The position numbers and the translations under genes were made by a program. The notes beneath the pieces were generated by a model, which saw only the letters and a list, made by a program, of their open reading frames with translations, had not been told where the DNA came from and did not search any database. DNA of 64,000 nucleotides. It comes from Vitis vinifera. Its lineage: Eukaryota > Streptophyta > Magnoliopsida > Vitales > Vitaceae. This document shows positions 61,401-64,000 of the stretch, one piece after another. The DNA lies in the NCBI RefSeq assembly GCF_030704535.1, contig NC_081813.1:1954501-2018500 (forward strand), given 5' to 3'. The first letter of the stretch is position 1; every line of letters begins with the position of its first letter.

Positions 61401-63933
61401 ATGGGTATGCTCTCAACTTCCCACCATTGGATCCATCTGATTTGCTCTTTCTCTTTATATCTCCCCGTTTAATTTTCATCTTAATTCATTGATTGTATGC
61501 GTTTTGACTGCAATTATATCGGTTTTGTTGATGATTGGCGGTGTTTAGAGTTGATGGGGCGTTTTGGGTTTTGATGGGTTTGTTTATTTTTTTGAGAATT
61601 TAATTTGAATTTAATGGGGTTGATTCAGCCCTAATTTGATCTGTTACGTTTAAATCACAGGGCGGTGGGTTTGTGCGTTTGGGATTTTGGGTTGGGTCGT
61701 TCTGTCTGGTTGCTGAGAAAATTGGGGAAAAGGAGTGAGAGTAGAGGTTTTTATTATGGGTATTTTGTTATATTGGAAAGTAGCTACCCGGGTTTCGGGG
61801 CTAATACGATTATTTTGGTTGGATGACAAAATTGAAAATACGAGTTGGGATGTCTTTTTGTTTGGTTCTCTCAGCTTCCAAATAGAGGGTTACAAAATTT
61901 TTGTGAAGGGTTAATGGATTAAGAGCAAATTTTCCCGGATATGGTATGAGATTCGTTTTGAGTTTTGTGGCTGATCTGTGTCCGAAATGTCTTCTTCTTG
62001 AGCTTGAGGAAGATTCTTACTTCGAAAATGTTCTCTTTTATGGCTAATTTGTACAAAAAGTTAATATAGATCAATGTCCAAAAGTATTTATGGAGAAATA
62101 CGTTCTTATGGTATTCCTTTGTATACATTAGGGATTTATAGTATTGCTCATTGTCTAGTGTAAAAAGTAAACCCAGTATGAATTCATGAGCATTCCTTAA
62201 TATGAGAAGTATAATTTTTGTTTTGTATTGTTTCTTTGAGTAATAAGATTGTCTCCTTTCACAGGTAATGCCGATGAATGTTGTTCGACACAGCTCATTG
62301 ATGGGGATGGCATGTTTAATGTTCATGGACTTGAAAATTTTATGAAGGAGGTGAAACTGGCTGAATGTGGTCTTTCATATGCTGTAGTTTCCATCATGGG
62401 CCCACAGAGTAGTGGTATGAACTGCTAATCCATGCCCAATATTATTATTTGTTGTGTTTTATTAAGTGAGGCATTTTTGTTGGAGATTACAATTGAGTTA
62501 TCCAATTTTCACTTACGCTCTATTTGTTAGAGTGATTCACTAATACTATGGAATAAACGAAAAAGAATGCCTTCAAATGAGGCTGCTATTTAGGACTCTG
62601 TTGCATTGGTCATTGAAAACCAGGTTCTCTATCAAAAAGTCTAAGGGATAACTACTGTATTTGGTATCTGTTCATTTGCATATATTGCTGTGTCAAAAAT
62701 TCTTTCCGTCATACTGTTTTATCTCAAGGTTTGATACTGTTTTCTATAATTCGAACAGGGAAGAGCACACTATTAAATCATTTGTTTGGTACCAACTTCA
62801 GGGAGATGGATGCTTTTAGAGGAAGGCATGTAATCATGATTGTCTCGTGTTGATCACCTTTTTATTTTTCATTTTTTTTAATCAAACTTGGGAAAGTTGA
62901 CAGGATCCAATTCTTTCAGGTCTCAAACCACTAAAGGTATTTGGTTAGCAAGATGTGCTGACATTGAACCTTGTACTCTTGTAATGGATTTGGAGGGTAC
63001 TGACGGAAGAGAACGAGGAGAGGTGCCTTTGCAAGCTCTTTATATAGAAGTTCATCTGCCTTTTTTTTTTTTTTTTTCACTTGATGCATATGTAGGAGTT
63101 AGAACATTGATGCTCAAACAATAGACTTTCCCCATTCCCACCCCAAACCTGTCTCTTTACCATCTGAGACATGGCCTGTGGATTAATATGCTTTTGTTTG
63201 CTGTGATCACTTCATAGTTTTCGATTGGATGCCTTGCCCTACGTTTGAACTTTTTGTGCAAACTTTTGTTCCTTCCCTTGCATGCTTGTAGTGTATAACC
63301 CCTGTCATCTTCTTCTTTGTTTGTGATATTTTGAAATGCTATAACTGACTCATCACATAAAAAAAAAAAACCAAAAAAGAAGCCATAACAGTATCCAAGC
63401 TTCTTGATCTTGTAACCTTTGTTAAAGCTTTTTGATCTTTACATGATTTTGATCTGTCTAGACTAAGAAGGAAAATGGATTACTTTTAGCACTTCTTGCA
63501 ACCTAATATTTGGTTTTTGCTTTCTTGTCAGGATGATACTGCATTTGAGAAGCAGAGTGCCCTTTTTGCTCTTGCTGTTTCAGACATAGTGCTAATCAAC
63601 ATGTAAGTTTTATTACAAAACAAGGCATATAACTTGGATTCTACAGATTATGTTTCAGTTAAACATGTTTTGAGGTATCTCTTTAATGGTTTATGCGAGT
63701 AATATCTTGAAGCGAATTTTGTTTAGGTGGTGTCATGATATTGGTCGTGAGCAGGCTGCAAATAAGCCTCTTCTGAAAACTGTATTCCAGGTATCTCTTT
63801 ATGCTGACAATTATTCTGAATCTCAAGAGCTTCAGTTGTCTAACTTTATGATGTTATATCCTTACAGGTTATGATGCGATTGTTTAGTCCACGAAAAACA
63901 ACTTTGATGTTTGTTATTCGTGATAAAACAAGG
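61401..63933 (+). CDS. RHD3: RHD3/SEY1-type ER membrane-shaping GTPase, N-terminal part
   Basis: First seven exons: 61401-61404, 62265-62414, 62759-62825, 62920-63022, 63532-63602, 63727-63790, 63868-63933. The gene runs off the right edge after 175 residues. The first exon holds only ATG plus one base. The dynamin-like GTPase domain shows G1 GPQSSGKST (47-55), G2 TTKG (77-80), G3 DLEG (97-100) and G4 RD (171-172, in FVIRDKTR). Family members fuse ER tubules as the plant counterpart of atlastin, anchored by a C-terminal hairpin not in the window. Intron 3 starts with GC (AAG|GCATGT). Plants have several RHD3-like paralogues; which one this is cannot be decided from the N-terminus. Confidence 0.95.
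62826..62919 (+). other. GC-AG intron (RHD3 intron 3)
   Basis: The exon ends AGAGGAAG and the intron opens GCATGT, closing TTTCAG at 62919. Joining gives FRGRSQTTKG, exactly the family sequence. Using the GT three bases further on would run into a stop in the next exon. Confidence 0.85.
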
Positions 63934-64000
63934 GTGTGTTTTCTCTCTTGTGCCTTATTTGATGTTATAGTGCGAGGGATAGCTAGTATTTTAGTTGTAT

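Noticed and set aside
1-64000. CRISPR arrays, bacterial-style operons, rRNA or tRNA genes
   Set aside because: The window is plant nuclear DNA; no direct-repeat/spacer pattern and no tRNA A/B-box pair or rRNA sequence was seen by eye.

Overview
The window is nuclear DNA of a flowering plant, most likely a woody eudicot. Grapevine-like is my guess from the overall look, not something the sequence proves. The evidence is many-exon genes with short GT-AG (and two GC-AG) introns, a very A+T-rich intergenic background, plant-only families (SUEL-tailed beta-galactosidase, MSI4/FVE, RHD3), Copia and other LTR-type elements, and TIR/MITE elements.

Layout. 1-289: last two exons of a beta-galactosidase (+). 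2546-6712: six-exon gene (+) for an uncharacterised plant protein of 314 aa with an N-terminal membrane anchor and coiled coil. 8095-12243: seven-exon TM9SF/EMP70 nonaspanin of 634 aa (-). 14056-22488: fifteen-exon MSI4/FVE-type WD40 chromatin protein of 453 aa (-), with a tandem array of G-boxes just upstream of its ATG. 61401 to the right edge: first seven exons of an RHD3/SEY1-type ER-shaping GTPase (+). All five splice into open frames with matching phases at every junction.

22.7-61.3 kb is accessory, repeat-rich DNA. Two LTR-type elements share TG...CA ends and 5-bp target duplications (28357-32535 and 52601-58975). The second holds a decayed, intronless beta-tubulin copy. A broken Ty1-copia remnant with a 3' LTR lies at about 43570-45710. 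The main structure is a large tandem segmental duplication: unit A (about 32806-42920) and unit B (about 45711-60395, interrupted by the second LTR element). Each unit itself contains an older internal duplication.

The least explained content is a family of four small two-exon genes (35927-36640, 38948-39419, 48458-49173, 51226-51688), two per unit. Each has the same TATA box, a telomere-like CCTAAC array in the leader, the same phase-1 intron and an open 73-78 aa frame that I do not recognise. Beside copies 2 and 4, in opposite orientation, lie decayed copies of MSI4 exon 1. A separate decayed copy of MSI4 exon 14 lies at 25739-25841. Exon 1 of copies 1 and 3 is identical, while exon 2 differs at many mostly amino-acid-changing positions.

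The five large genes belong to unrelated pathways (cell wall, Golgi/endomembrane, chromatin, ER shape) and show no functional clustering, as is normal for a plant chromosome.
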